Part shown: positions 11,578-23,099 of the stretch, one piece after another
Layout of the letters: every line of letters begins with the position of its first letter
How positions within the stretch are numbered: the stretch's first letter is position 1
Assembly (NCBI GenBank): GCA_003254925.1
Contig: QANZ01018151.1
Location: 8,576 to 72,575, forward strand
Length of the DNA stretch: 64,000 bases
From: Chamaecrista fasciculata
Taxonomy: Eukaryota; Streptophyta; Magnoliopsida; Fabales; Fabaceae
Direction of reading: 5' to 3'
Position numbers and translations under genes: made by a program
Notes under the pieces: model-generated
Database searches by the model: none
What the model saw: the letters and a program-made list of their open reading frames with translations, nothing else
What the model was told of the DNA's origin: nothing

Positions 11578-11757
11578 CTAGGGGCTTTGCGTGCCCTAAC
11601 GGGCACGCAAATATGTATATAAAATAAATAAGAGACTAAATTGTTAACTTAGTAAAGAAAGAGAGACCAAATAATAAATTTTCTCTTATTTTTAATTTCA
11701 TAGACTTTAGTTTTAAACATGGACGACCAGAAAGGGGTGGAGTCATATAATATAAGA
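11578..11757 (-). mobile_element. Miniature Helitron, minus strand, both ends readable
   Basis: Read on the minus strand, the element begins TCTTATATTATATGACTCCA directly after A (11758). It ends with the perfect hairpin GCGTGCCC-GTTA-GGGCACGC (11589-11608), a short spacer, AAAGCCC and CTAG next to a T (complement of 11577). These are the canonical A|TC...hairpin...CTAG|T Helitron ends in only 180 bp. Confidence 0.7.
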
Positions 11758-12469
11758 TATGGGAATTCTAAAATGTAACTTGTGGTATGCATACAATTAC
11801 GATGTGGCATAAATTTTTTAAAGTAATTTAATACTAAAAAATAATAAAAAAAGATAAAGTTATTTTTTATCAAAATTATGTATAGAGTCACATTATTAAT
11901 TACATGTAATATTCACTTTACATCATAAACTAGCCCATTATATATATACTTAGAAAATGAAGGGTTTCTATTTCTTTGAGATTCCAAAAACTTTTACACT
12001 TCTCCATCTTAAAAAATAGAAAGAAACAAAACATACCCAATAAATAAATAAAAGAGGAAAAAAAAGATTCTACACTAATCAATCAACCCAAATTGTGATT
12101 GAATGTCACAATTTTCCTCCACGAAATGCAAAAGACAATGTAATGGGTCGAAGTTGTCATTGTTTAAGTCACAACTTAGAGCAAGAGATTTTTTTTTTAA
12201 AATATATTATTAATATATAAGGTTTCGTGAGCACTTACGCAACTAACTCTTCAAAAAATAATTATCTTTTTAAGAGAAGCATGGAAAGATTGTTGTCAAC
12301 TCTCTCCTCGATTAGCTTCACAATGGACAGTATTTTAACTCAGATAATCCATACTTTTTGTTTTTGATTTTAAGAATTTGACTTGTTAACTTTGGAGAAT
12401 AATATAATAGAAAAGATAAAATGAAATAAATAATAATAATAATTGAGATTTGCTTTTATAGAATATTTA
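11758..12469. other. Intergenic DNA, no gene seen
   Basis: AT-rich DNA with short biased ORFs only. Nothing recognisable. Confidence 0.5.
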
Positions 12470-13322
12470 ATATTGTTCAAAACTTTATTTTGATCCATAA
12501 TATTTACTTTAAATTTTATTTGGACCCTAATATTTTTATTATTCTATTTTGATCATTAATATTTTTCAACAGTTTTGTTTTGATCCCTAACTATTAAATA
12601 TAGTCATATTTCTCTCATTTCAAGTCCAAATGTGACGAAATCAAAGATACTGGTTATTCTTGAAAATCACTTTCTTAACTTAGAAAAGGTCGCCAACAAA
12701 TGAGATCAAATCAGACCTGAAAGTTGGTTGCTCATTTCATGAATTGAAGTTTGTTATATCTCTCACATTTCAAATCCACATATGACGAAATCGGAGCTAC
12801 AAGTTACTCTTGACGAGTTTTTTCTCTGTCTAATTGGGGTCATCAACAAACGAGGTCAAATAGTACTTCAAAAGTTAATATTGATGTTTTGACAAAACTC
12901 ACTTTCAAAGTATTGTTTGATCTCATTTGACGACGACCCCAAATAAATAGAGAAAGAACATATCAAGAGTAAACTGTAGTTATGATTTTGTTGAGATGAC
13001 TAACTTCATGAAATGGGTGGCCCACTTTCGAATCCAATTTTGAATTTGATTTGACTTCATTTGTCAATAATCTCAATTGGACAGAGGAAGAACTCATTAG
13101 AGTAACTTATAACTTCAATTTGTTACATTCGAACTTGAAACGAAAGAGATATGATTATATTTAATAGTTAGGGACTAATCTTAAAACCTATTAAGAAATA
13201 TTAGGAACCAAAACGAAACTTTTTGAGAAATATTAAGAATCAAGAGAAACAAAACAAATATTAGGGACTAAAATAAAATTTAAGGTAAATATTAAGGATC
13301 AAAACAAAATTTTAACCTTTAA
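12470..13322. mobile_element. Long inverted-repeat element, family A, largest copy
   Basis: The ends are inverted copies rich in TTTTGATCC/GGATCAAAA phrases. Inside, a core with TTTCTCT-type motifs, GTCATCAACAAACGAGGTCAAAT and CATTTCAAATCCACATATGACG recurs and also folds back on itself. The same core and ends occur at 45890-46375, 55797-56328 and, shortened, 61215-61563. No transposase is present. The class is uncertain; a MULE-like or other foldback DNA element is likely. Confidence 0.6.
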
Positions 13323-13907
13323 TATTTAAGAACTTGTATATATAGGCATGAAGGGTCAGTTCATTTGCGCTTATAATAAAATCTGCTCTGATTATAATCA
13401 GAGTATGATTATAATCAAAGTTGATTATTTGTGTATTGGTGTTTGGATGAATGTTGATTATTTGGTGTGAAATTATTGAAATGGGTATGTAATGATTGTG
13501 GTTGGTAGATAGAAGGGTAAGAAAATTGATAAATTGTATAGGGATAGAAATGGAAGAAAAAGTTGGAAAAAGTAGGCAAAAGTAAGATGTGATTTGATTA
13601 TAATGAAAGTGTGTTTGGATGTGATTGTTGCTTAAAAAAAATCAAATTATGTCACTGTTTGCCTTGGAAAGCGTGAAAATATGATTATAATCATATGCAA
13701 CTTTGGAGGTGATTATTTTGTTTGGTGGACCATTCTATTTTTGCCTACGAAATGGTGGACCAAAAGGACTAAAGTGTAGCATTTTTTTCGAATTAGGCCC
13801 CGACATTCGGTGGACCACCGAAAAAATGGTCCACCATTTCGCACCAGATGAAAGAGAAGAAAGAATTGCACGCGGACCCAAAAATTTTCTTCAATTTTCT
13901 TCAATTG

Positions 13908-14150
13908 GACATTCGGTCCACCGTTTTATATTTTCGGTTCGCCATTCATGAAGGAATTCTTCCACGCTCATATTAGCCTAGAATTTCGGTCCACCGAGAT
14001 CCGAATGGTCCACTGCTTAGCTATTGTAATTTGGATATCGCGACATTCGGTCCACCGTTTTATATTTTCGGTCCGCTAATCATGAAGGAATTCTTCCACA
14101 CTCATATTAACCCAGAATTTCGGTCCACCGAATCTGAAAATCGGTGGACC
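13908..14150 (+). repeat. Tandem duplication, about 135 bp, inside the TIR element
   Basis: The phrase CATTCGGTCCACCGTTTTAT recurs at about 13909 and 14044, followed each time by CGGTCCGC/CGGTTCGC, CATGAAGGAATTCTTCCAC and AATTTCGGTCCACCGA. The CGGTCCACCG motif also occurs inverted near 13810 and 14140. Confidence 0.8.
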
Positions 14151-14406
14151 AAATGTCGGGATATAAAAAGAATCGACGGCCCATTCCACACAAATGCAAA
14201 CCCTAGCACTTGCGTCTTCTCTTCTCCCACTTACAGTCACAGCACCGACAACCCGATTTCGCACGAATTGAATCCCTAACAACATTCTCACATCAAATTC
14301 TACTCATTCTCTACACCCTAGCCGTGCCACCAACCATCCTCATCGTTCAACTTGCCGGAATCGCAACACCAATTCTCGTCATTTTGAAAACCCTAACCAT
14401 TCAAAG

Positions 14407-14532
14407 ATGTCGAATGATCAAATCAGAGAAGAAGAAACAGTGTTTGTCGTGAATGTTTCAATTAGGGCTATGCAAGGCGTGAATGTTTCAATTAGGGCAG
14501 ATATGCGAATTTGCAATTTCATATCAAAATAG
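14407..14532 (+). pseudogene. Captured 5' gene fragment (41 codons), origin unknown
   Basis: Downstream of a CT/AC-rich leader-like stretch (about 14180-14406), the ATG at 14407 opens a 41-codon frame beginning MSNDQIREEETVFVVNVSIR. It then repeats VNVSIRA through a 30-bp direct duplication (GTGAATGTTTCAATTAGGGC twice) and stops. The composition change and the position inside TIRs suggest that a transposon captured a promoter/leader/first-exon fragment of a host gene. I do not recognise the protein. It could instead be a fortuitous ORF. Confidence 0.35.
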
Positions 14533-15104
14533 TTTTGGGAAAAATCACATTTTAGTCCAACATGACAATGACTATTTACAACATGGTCCCTCATTCAGGT
14601 AAAAGACGATTTCGCCCTTTGTGATGGGTGATTGATTGTATTAGAGTATATGTAATTATAGGTATATATATAGAGGTATAAGTGTAATTGAGTGTGTTTG
14701 ATTATAAAAAAATATGATTATAATTTGATCAGAAAAAAAGCGTAAACGAACATGCTTATTACGATTATAATCAGAGCAGATTATAATCAAAGCGCAAACG
14801 AACTGGGCAAAAGCACAACTTTTGAAATGGAGAATATGCCATTGGATGAGTTATTTTACTTTTGCATGTCAAAGAATACAGGACGTGCAAACAAAGAATA
14901 CAAGTATTCTAATTCTATTTGCAATGAAATAAATTGATTTGAGTGTTTATACAAAAAAAAAAATATTGATTTGAGTGTTGAACTTTAAAAATAGAAAAGA
15001 AAAAAAAAAGCCGTTGCCATGTAAAACAAATGGTTTTTTTTTTGGCCCGGTAAAACAAATGTTATCATTTAATTTGACACTAGTTTTTTCTAGTTACCCC
15101 TTCG

Positions 15105-15232
15105 TAATTTTTAATTCGATATTTTTTTAAAAATGAGTTTTCTAGAGTTCATTTTTCTATATTTTTTTTTGTAGAATATAAGAAAAAAAGAAAGAGAAAA
15201 AAAGAGAGAAAAAGAAAAAGTGTGAGTTTTAT
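15105..15232. repeat. Relic of the 3728-3988 inverted-repeat family
   Basis: It contains TTCTAGAGTTCATTTTTCTA and long GAAAGAGAAAAAAAGAGAG-type purine tracts in the same order as the element upstream of the bZIP gene. It directly precedes the LINE. Confidence 0.4.
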
Positions 15233-15236
15233 NAAT

Positions 15237-17101
15237 ACGAGCATAGTTGCAATGAATGAACAGTACCTTGGCCTTCCTACCCATGTGGGACGCTGTAAAA
15301 ATCATTCTTTCAAGTCTATTGAGAAGAGAGTATGGAAGAGATTACAGGTTTGGAAAGGTAGACTCCTCTCTGGTGCTGGGAGAGAAATTCTCATTAAATC
15401 AGTTACTCAAGCAATCCCCACTTTCTCTATGAGCTGTTTTGCGCTGCCCAAAAATCTTTGTTACCACTTGGGGATGTTATCTGCTAAATTCTGGTGGGGG
15501 AGTACTTCAGAGAAAAGGAAGATCCATTGGATAAATTGGGATAGCCTTTCTTCTCCCAAATGCTTTGGAGGCCTTAGTTTTAAAGATCTCAGATGTTTTA
15601 ATCTAGCTCTCTTAGCTAAACAGGGTTGGAAACTCAAATCTAATCCTTCAGCGCTTGTGACAAGGGTCTTGAAAGCTAAGTACTTTGGCAATTGTGAGTT
15701 TATGGAGGCTAAGTTGGGCAACAATCCAAGTTTTACTTGGCGGAGTATCATTGAAGGTCGTGATGTGCTCAATTTGGGGGTTAGGAAGTGTGTGGGTGAT
15801 GGGAAGTCCATCAAGATGGATGAATAGTCATGGATTCAAGGTTTTTATGGGATGGAAGTGGGCTTTAGACATCGTCCTAGTGAGATTGGTTTTGTTAGTG
15901 ATCTTCTGTCTGATGATGGAAGAGAGTGGAACTCTTTGAAGGTGCTTGATTTGTTCAATCACGACTTTGCCAAAGCTATTTGTGAGATGCCTCTTCCTGT
16001 ATCTTCTTCCTGTGATTCGTTGTTTTGGGAGTATTCTAAGAACGGGCAGTATGATGTGAGAACGGGGTACAGATACTTTAAGGATGCCACTGATCTCCAA
16101 GGTAATGCCAGTGATAGGGCTCTACGGGACTTCAAATTTAAAGCACTTGGCAAGATATTTGGAAACTAAAAGTTCCTCCTAAATTCAAATCCTTCCTATG
16201 GCGTGCTTGCAGAGGTATCATACCCACTAGAACTGCCTTGGTTAGTAGAGGTCTTGATATTATTTCATCCTGCCCTATTTGTGAGTTACACGATGAGGAT
16301 ATTAACAATGCTTTACTTTCATGTTCTGCCCTCCATTCTTTTTGGAGCTTTTCTGAGTTGCCCTTTATTCATGAACATGACTGTAACATTTCTTTCTTAG
16401 AATGGTTGTCTATTGCTATGTCTCAATGGGATGGAAAACAGGTTATCACTTTCGCCATTGGCATCTACAAGGTTTGGGAGAGAAGAAATGGGAAAGTGGC
16501 GAATCCATCTACTGTTGTTGTTAACGAGATTCATTTGTGGAACAGTACTAGAAATTTCATTTCTGAATTGGAGTTGCTTCCCTCTCAGTGCACTCATAGA
16601 CCCAATGGCCCTTCCCCTTGCGTTTGGATCGCCCCACCCCTTGGTTACATTAAAGTGAATGTTGATGCGGCTTTATCTGACGATCTTGTGGGTCTTAGCT
16701 GTGTTATTAGAGATCATAATGGAGATATCATTTGTGCTGCAACTGATTGTATCCACTTTTCCTATCCTGTTGATTTTTTGGAAGCCTTGGCAGTTGAGTT
16801 TGGGGCCAAACAAGCTCATAATTTCCATTGTTTGAAGGTATTGGTTGAAACTGACAGTTCCACTGTTGCAAATAGCTTTATTAATTGTGACTTTGTCTTT
16901 TCTCATGTTGGTGTTATCTTGAGGAACATTAGGTGGCATGGGAATCTCTTTAAATTTTTCTCTCTGAATTGGGTGAGCCGTGATTGTAATAATGTTGCTC
17001 ATTCTTTAACTAGATTTGCTATCTCTCATCCAGGTCGTCATGTTTGGATTGATGATATGCCTAGTTGTATTTCATCTATTTTAGCCCTTGAGAGGTCTTG
17101 A
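15237..17101 (+). mobile_element. 5'-truncated LINE (L1-like): RT C-terminus, zf-RVT, RNase H
   Basis: The first readable frame gives YLGLPTHVGR, VWKRLQVWKGRLLSGAGRE and FWWGSTSEKRKIHWINW, the C-terminal end of plant LINE reverse transcriptases. It passes an in-frame TAG at 15825-15827 (after KSIKMDE) and continues in the same frame to 16169. A frameshift near 16140-16150 then moves the reading to IWKLKVPPKFKSFLWRACRG (zinc-binding RVT domain, CPICELHDED). The last part is an RNase H (VNVDAALSDD, EALAVEFGA, ETDSSTVANSF, NWVSRDCNNVAHSLTR) ending at 17101. The endonuclease and most of the RT are missing. No clear poly-A tail or target duplication is visible. Dead copy. Confidence 0.88.
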
Positions 17102-18460
17102 ATGAAGTTTTAGTATTTATAAATCCTAACGACTATAAATATATGCTATATTATATAAACAAAATATATTACTTTCAGTAACAAATTTTCAATTTCGTAA
17201 CTTTCAAGAAAGTTGCCATTAGAAGTTGAAATTCGGTAATGACTCTATTTCGTCATCAATATTGAATGTTATATGTCAGCAACTTTCAATGACGATGGGT
17301 CGGTGGCCTAATTATTAATTATATATATAGTTACCATAGTTAATTAGATATAAAAAATATAGCCTAAAATATTTCACCTGCCAAACCAACTATATAGAGG
17401 GAATATAATTAGGTTATATAGTTGATTAGGTTATATAGTTGCAACGCTTAAAAAAATACTAGAGAACTTTTGGTGACAACTTTCGGTTTATATAATTCAA
17501 TCTAGAAGCATCTTCTAATGCTTTATGTGAGAGCCAGAATTGTTTTCTCATTTAGTCATGGCCTATGCGTTGTTGATCTTTTATGATGTAGAAAGGTCAT
17601 TTTCAAAAGTCACCATTGAAATGTTTTAGCGACAAATTTTGGTTTAACGAAAATCGCCACTATGCCAATTGATTTTATTACCTAACAGAAAGACTATAAT
17701 ACCTTCTTTTTCTCTCTCTCTCTCTCTCACATATTTAGTTTCTTTCAAATTAGTCCTTTTTATATTGTGCTTATCAATTTCTTTCTCTCCCATCGATCTA
17801 ATATTGGCATTCATCAATCACAATTTGAGTTGATTGATGATTAGTGTAGAATCTTTTTTGTCATATTTTTTTCTTTCAAATTAGTCCTTTTTATATTGCG
17901 CTTCTCAGTTGATTTGATTACCTAACAAAAATACTAAAATATCTTCTTTTTCAATCCCATCCATCTAATTTTTATTTAAATTAATTTTATGATAGTCTTA
18001 AGTCAAGACATGACATCACTAGTAAATGATATAAAATGTTATAAATGAATATTTTTTTAATCAAATAAGTTAGTCACTGTTAATTAGTACTTTTTTATAT
18101 ATGTTCAATATTTTACATAAAATTATAACCTATTTATAAAGTTATCTTGTTAATATGAAAATAAGATTTATTTTTATTTGTGTATTGGTTAAAATATCAC
18201 ATTATAATTAATAACAATATTTCACTTATTTGGTAATAAATTAATTAAAACTGACATTGGTAACAAAAGAAATTATAATATAAATCAAATTGATTAAAAA
18301 AAATCTACAAGAGAATAACTTGAAAGTTGCCAGAGATTTTTGGAGAACTTGACTACTTAAGATCATCTAGTATCAAAATATAGTTTTTAGTCTTAACTCT
18401 TAATAAAAGTAATTTGCTGATTTTTATTTTGTCTATAATAAAAATTCCCTCAACTTTTCA

Positions 18461-18521
<61 letters not shown>

Positions 18522-20134
18522 TTAATCGATACATTAGTCTATATATATATATAGAAAGATATACATTAATCCTAATCAATATATATATATATATATTCCA
18601 AAGACATATCTACACTTATCCATAAAGATTGATTAAGGGAGAGAATAATTGGAGGAGATTTTCAATTAAAAGAAAATTAAAGAAGGCCTTGGAAAATAAT
18701 AGAGAAACATATATATATATATATATATATGGTGTTAGGTGGTACGTATACGTGAGTGGTGATCGAAGAAGAAAATATTGCAGAAGACGGAAGAATTAAA
18801 CAAGAAAAGCCATATAAGACAGTATTGTTATAGACAAAAGCAATTAATGAAGGAGGCCATCTAGATTCATAATAATCCATCGATTAATATTGTAGTGGGC
18901 GTGATATTATTAATTTCTAGAAACTAGAAAGTAAAGGAAGCCATATATACGAACGTATACATATTTTGACTATATAAATTATGTACTACAAATATCGTTT
19001 CTAAAGTAATTAGTCTCTGCAGTGAGAGATATCCATATATAGTACAGTCAGTGGCGGCTAAATAAAGAAGAAGAAAACTAAAGAAGCAGCCATATAGTAT
19101 ATCCCTTATGTTTAAAAGAAACGAAGAACCTAGCTAGTTGCTGTCAGTTTCATCACTTATATATATATATATAATATTAGGAAGAATTTATCATCTGATC
19201 CCTATGCTTTACTTAAGTTTTAAATTTAGTCCCTATAATCTCATTTTTTAAATCAGCCTCGTCTATATACTTTAATTTGTAAATCTTTAAATTTTAGTTC
19301 TATAATTAAAGACTTGATTTTAAAAAAATAAAACTAAATGGACTAAATTAAAAACTTGGATAAAGTTTAGCTAGGGACCAAATGATTACCTTTTCGGCTT
19401 TTCCTAGATATATTGTATATATATATATAAATTGTTTTTTAATCATCATACCATATATATCCATAAAGTTGATGGAGCTAGCTGGGGTTGACACCTGACT
19501 ACACAATTTGGGAATGAGAATAATTTGAAAATTTCAAAAGAGAATTGTATAATTATCTCTATATATTGTTTTTAATTAAGAGAGTTATCTACGTTCAATT
19601 ATATACATATATATTTATCTATAGCAGGTTAAGATCAGATAGATTTATTTTATGCATAAAAATATGCACAGAAGAAAAAAAGAATAATAATTAGGACGAA
19701 TTGGTGGGCGTAACTAGCTAAGATGAAAGCAAAAACATTGTGTGTAGCTTTATATAACTAAAAATGAAAATAGCAAAATTATAAAACGAAAACTCTTGCA
19801 TTTGATAACTGTATATGTGCTTCCAAAACACGTGTAATAAGGGTTAGACAACTGGATTTGCATTGTGTTATTCGTTAATAAGACTTGGCCAAATTAAATG
19901 ATACCAACGTTATCTCGTATCACTCATGTAATCATATTGTAGTGAAGTATATATCTAGAACTAGCTAGTTGATGTGATTTAGATCACCACGAATTCCAAA
20001 ATCTATTTTAAAAAAATATTTATTGTTGACTGACAACAAAATTTATATAATAAATTTTAAATAACAAGAGTATTTCAAATGTTATCATGATGACTCTTTT
20101 GCATGTACGTGTTGTGTGTTTATATATGTGAGGG
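17102..20134. other. Intergenic DNA with microsatellites and decayed repeats
   Basis: No gene is seen. Phrases such as TTTAGCGACAAATTTT and AATCGCCACTATGCC (17620-17670) resemble the sub-terminal repeats of CACTA elements, but no terminal CACTA is visible. 17690-17950 holds a direct repeat (TTACCTAACA...TTCAAATTAGTCCTTTTTAT). 18465-18525 is (TC)n(TA)n. 19195-19400 is a foldback MITE with TTTAGTCCCTA at the left and TAGGGACCAAA at the right. Confidence 0.45.
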
Positions 20135-20566
20135 TAGGGATGACAATTTGGGTGGATATTTAGAATATTCGTCTGAATTTACTTGTAAAAAATATTAGAT
20201 ATTCGTTAGATATCAGATATCGGATAGGGTACGAGTATTGAAAAATAAAAAATCAACTATCCAGTATCCATTCGAAATGAATGGATAGTTAGAGCACCCG
20301 GTATCCGATACCCTATAATATAAATATTTTATTATATTTTATATATTTTTTATTAATTTATTTTAATTAACAGATATTAGATATCGGATACCGGATATAT
20401 CTGATTTTTGAATTAGGATATCCTATCTTATATATATTATTTCAGGGTATTTCAGATATTTAAGGTACCCGTCAGATACAGATAAGATACAGATATTAGA
20501 AAGAATAAATGCATACAAATACGGATAATAATAAAATGAGCGGATATTCACCCGTTGTCATCCTTA
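20135..20566. mobile_element. hAT-type MITE
   Basis: The left end TAGGGATGACAATTTGGGTG and the reverse complement of the right end (TAAGGATGACAACGGGTG) form terminal inverted repeats starting with TA(G/A)GGATGACAA. The flanks are TGTGAGGG (20127-20134) and TGTGAGGC (20567-20574), a 7-of-8 target duplication. The inside is filled with GGATATCCGATA-type palindromic motifs and no ORF. The 8-bp duplication and end sequence fit hAT. Confidence 0.8.
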
Positions 20567-22049
20567 TGTGAGGCTATCAAGTTGTCAAATTAAATTAAAA
20601 CTCATTCTGAATTTACTTGTGTAAATAATAATATAGTCATTATATGTCATTGACTTATTTGTAAATTTAAATATGATGAAAATTAATTTTTTTTATATAT
20701 TTAAACTCAACAACCATTAAATTGCGTATACAAGTATATATTCATTATGATTAAGTCAATCTTTAATATTAAATTAATTACAATTAAATTAGGTTGAATT
20801 AGTTGAGAGTCTAATTTAAAAAATAAAAGTAAAAAGTAACTTTAAATTAATGAGTTTATTACGAATTTACGAATTAAATTCGAGTTTACCAATCATAATA
20901 AGCATAGCTACCCTTATTAGATGAAGTGAAAACAAGATAATGGATGTTATATATATATAGATTAATTAATTTCCACTTTAATATATATATATATATATAT
21001 TCTCTAAGCATATAGACTTAGAGTGCAATATATAAAATAATGTGGAATATTAAGATTATTCGTTTTGTTTGTTGTTTAGGTTTGATTGAATACAGAAGCA
21101 TTCATATTTTTCTAAGATGCCCCCACATGCAAATTCAATATATATATATATATATATATATATCCTTAGCTCGCAAGTTTCCATAATGTGATTGACTGAC
21201 AAACAAAAAGGCAGGCAATCTATATACACCTTACATTTTATTCTGTTAAAGTTAAGAAACACGAAAGGATTTTTAAACATTAAATTAATGGCAATAAATT
21301 TATTTAGACTCCTCATAATTTGAAGATTTACTAAAGAAGAAGCGTTGTTGAATAAAACAATGTTGGTTCAGCTTGATTCAGCTTCTAATCAAATGATACA
21401 TAAGTAACGCGTTGCTTCTAAAATGTGGAAAGAATTTTTTTTAAGAAATTTACGAAAAATATTGTTAACCATCATAATTAATTAAATTGACTATTCTAAA
21501 GTTTTTAAAATCTTATTTAAGGCAAAAAAAATTTCAACACAACCGCCATCCGCAACAATTCCAATCGAATTTTCTTCATATAAATTATCAACTATCAAGC
21601 AAAGGTGACTAAAGTCGGTGAATATATTTTAAATTATATATATAGTACATAAAGAAAGATATATATATATATATATATATATATTTCTTATTTATAATCC
21701 CAGCATGCATGCACGTTGATGGGAGAATTTTGTTTCTAAATTAAGTTGTTATTGATTAAGTAGGTTATTTGTAAAATATAGGAGGCAACATGTGAAAAGA
21801 GGAGACAAATTAAAGGGTGATGAAATCTACGTACGTACTTAATGCCTTTAATTTTGCCTTCTCTTTAGATTCGATTTTCAAATCACAAATAAAAAGAAAG
21901 TATATATGTGTACTTCCTTCTTATATATCACACATATTTGATTTTGGAGGAAATGGGAGAGACAGCTAAATCTAGCTTGCATGCATGTGTGGGTGTGGCC
22001 TTGCTTTTCATTCAATGGTGCACATGCCTTGGTGAAAAAGTTGTTCAAT
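20567..22049. other. AT-rich intergenic DNA
   Basis: Contains several (TA)n runs (20985-21000, 21140-21163, 21658-21684). No gene or recognisable element. Confidence 0.5.
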
Positions 22050-22294
22050 ATATTATTATTATTATTATTATATTATTATTATTATTATTATTATTTCTAT
22101 ATATATATCTATATCTATATCTATATCTATATCTATATCTATATCTATATCTATATCTATATCTATANNNNNNNNNNNNNNNNNNNNNNNNNNNNNNNNN
22201 NNNNNNNNNNNNNNNNNNNNNNNNNNNNNNNNNNNNNNNNNNNNNNNNNNNNNNNNNNNNNNNNNNNNNNNNNNNNNNNNNNNNNNNNNNNNNN
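22050..22294. repeat. (ATT)n and (CTATAT)n microsatellites running into an assembly gap
   Basis: (ATT)n from about 22050 and (CTATAT)n from about 22100 lead into 127 Ns (22168-22294). The long ORFs that overlap this stretch on both strands are translations of the repeat and the gap, not genes. Confidence 0.9.
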
Positions 22295-23099
22295 CCCCGG
22301 TTGGAAAAAATCGGCTCGGCCCAGCCCGGTCATAAAAATTAGGCTCGGTTAGAAAAATTAACATATTTTTATTGATTTATTTATGTTAATTAAATAATTA
22401 ATCTGATATTGCTTAATCTTTATATTAAAAGAAGTCAGATTTTCTTAATTTTCTAAACAATGTTCAAAGGGGGTAAAAAAGTAAATTTATATTAATGTCA
22501 TAACATAATCCTTCAATATCCTCTACTCCATTTTTTTTGATAATCCAAACAAGGGGGAGAAATTGAGAGGATTAATCCCCCATTTTCTCTCCTTCCCTCC
22601 CCCTCCAATCTCCTCCCTCTCCTTCCCCTCCTTAAATCCAAACAAACCCTAAGGTTCATGTCTTGGAGTATGACTTTTTTTTTTTCCAAAATAAATCTGT
22701 TAAATCATTTTGATATATCAAAAGTTTTAATAATTTTTTAATTAAAATGCAATGGCAATTGCCAATTGACCACTATTTTTTATTTGTTTTGATATATCCT
22801 CTACTTCAATATCCTAAGAAACATTTTTTTTTGATAATCCAAACATTTGATCTTTCTTTTGGGTCAAATGCTAGAGTACAATTTTCTTATTTGTTTCTTA
22901 GTTCATCGTGCAATAAAAATTATTTTGGGCTTACTTTTCCCGCCCCATATTAGCCTAGAAAACATATTGATATTGAAGGTCCAAGCCCAAATCAAAAATT
23001 TGAGTTTTTCTCGGCATTGTGTGCTCTCGCCTCTCAGCTTGTTTGGGTCGTTGTGCCTTTGCCTCTTTCAAGGCTTTTGACACAAAATAAAGTTAAACA
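22295..23099. other. Intergenic DNA with decayed transposon ends
   Basis: A GGCTCGGCCCAGCCCGGTC block (22310-22330) and the inward-facing end CCTTAAATCCAAACAAACCC (22631-22650) look like termini of DNA transposons interrupted by the gap. No gene is seen. Confidence 0.35.

Larger units (their letters stand above)
13357..14805. mobile_element. TIR transposon carrying a gene-like insert
   Basis: The left end CAGTTCATTTGCGCTTATAA and the reverse complement of the right end CAGTTCGTTTGCGCTTTGAT match at 16 of 20 bases. Both continue into the shared inner motif CTGCTCTGATTATAATC. The outer 250-300 bp on each side are AT-rich TATAATC-type repeats. The middle (about 13720-14530) is clearly richer in G+C, with a 135-bp tandem duplication and a gene-like leader plus ATG. 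No transposase is seen. A clear target duplication is not visible, so the superfamily is open. Confidence 0.65.

Noticed and set aside
17600-17670. CACTA transposon end
   Set aside because: Sub-terminal-like phrases occur, but no CACTA terminus or 3-bp duplication can be found.
21908-22364. Overlapping ORFs of 98-144 codons on both strands
   Set aside because: They are translations of (ATT)n and (CTATAT)n microsatellites and of the assembly gap.
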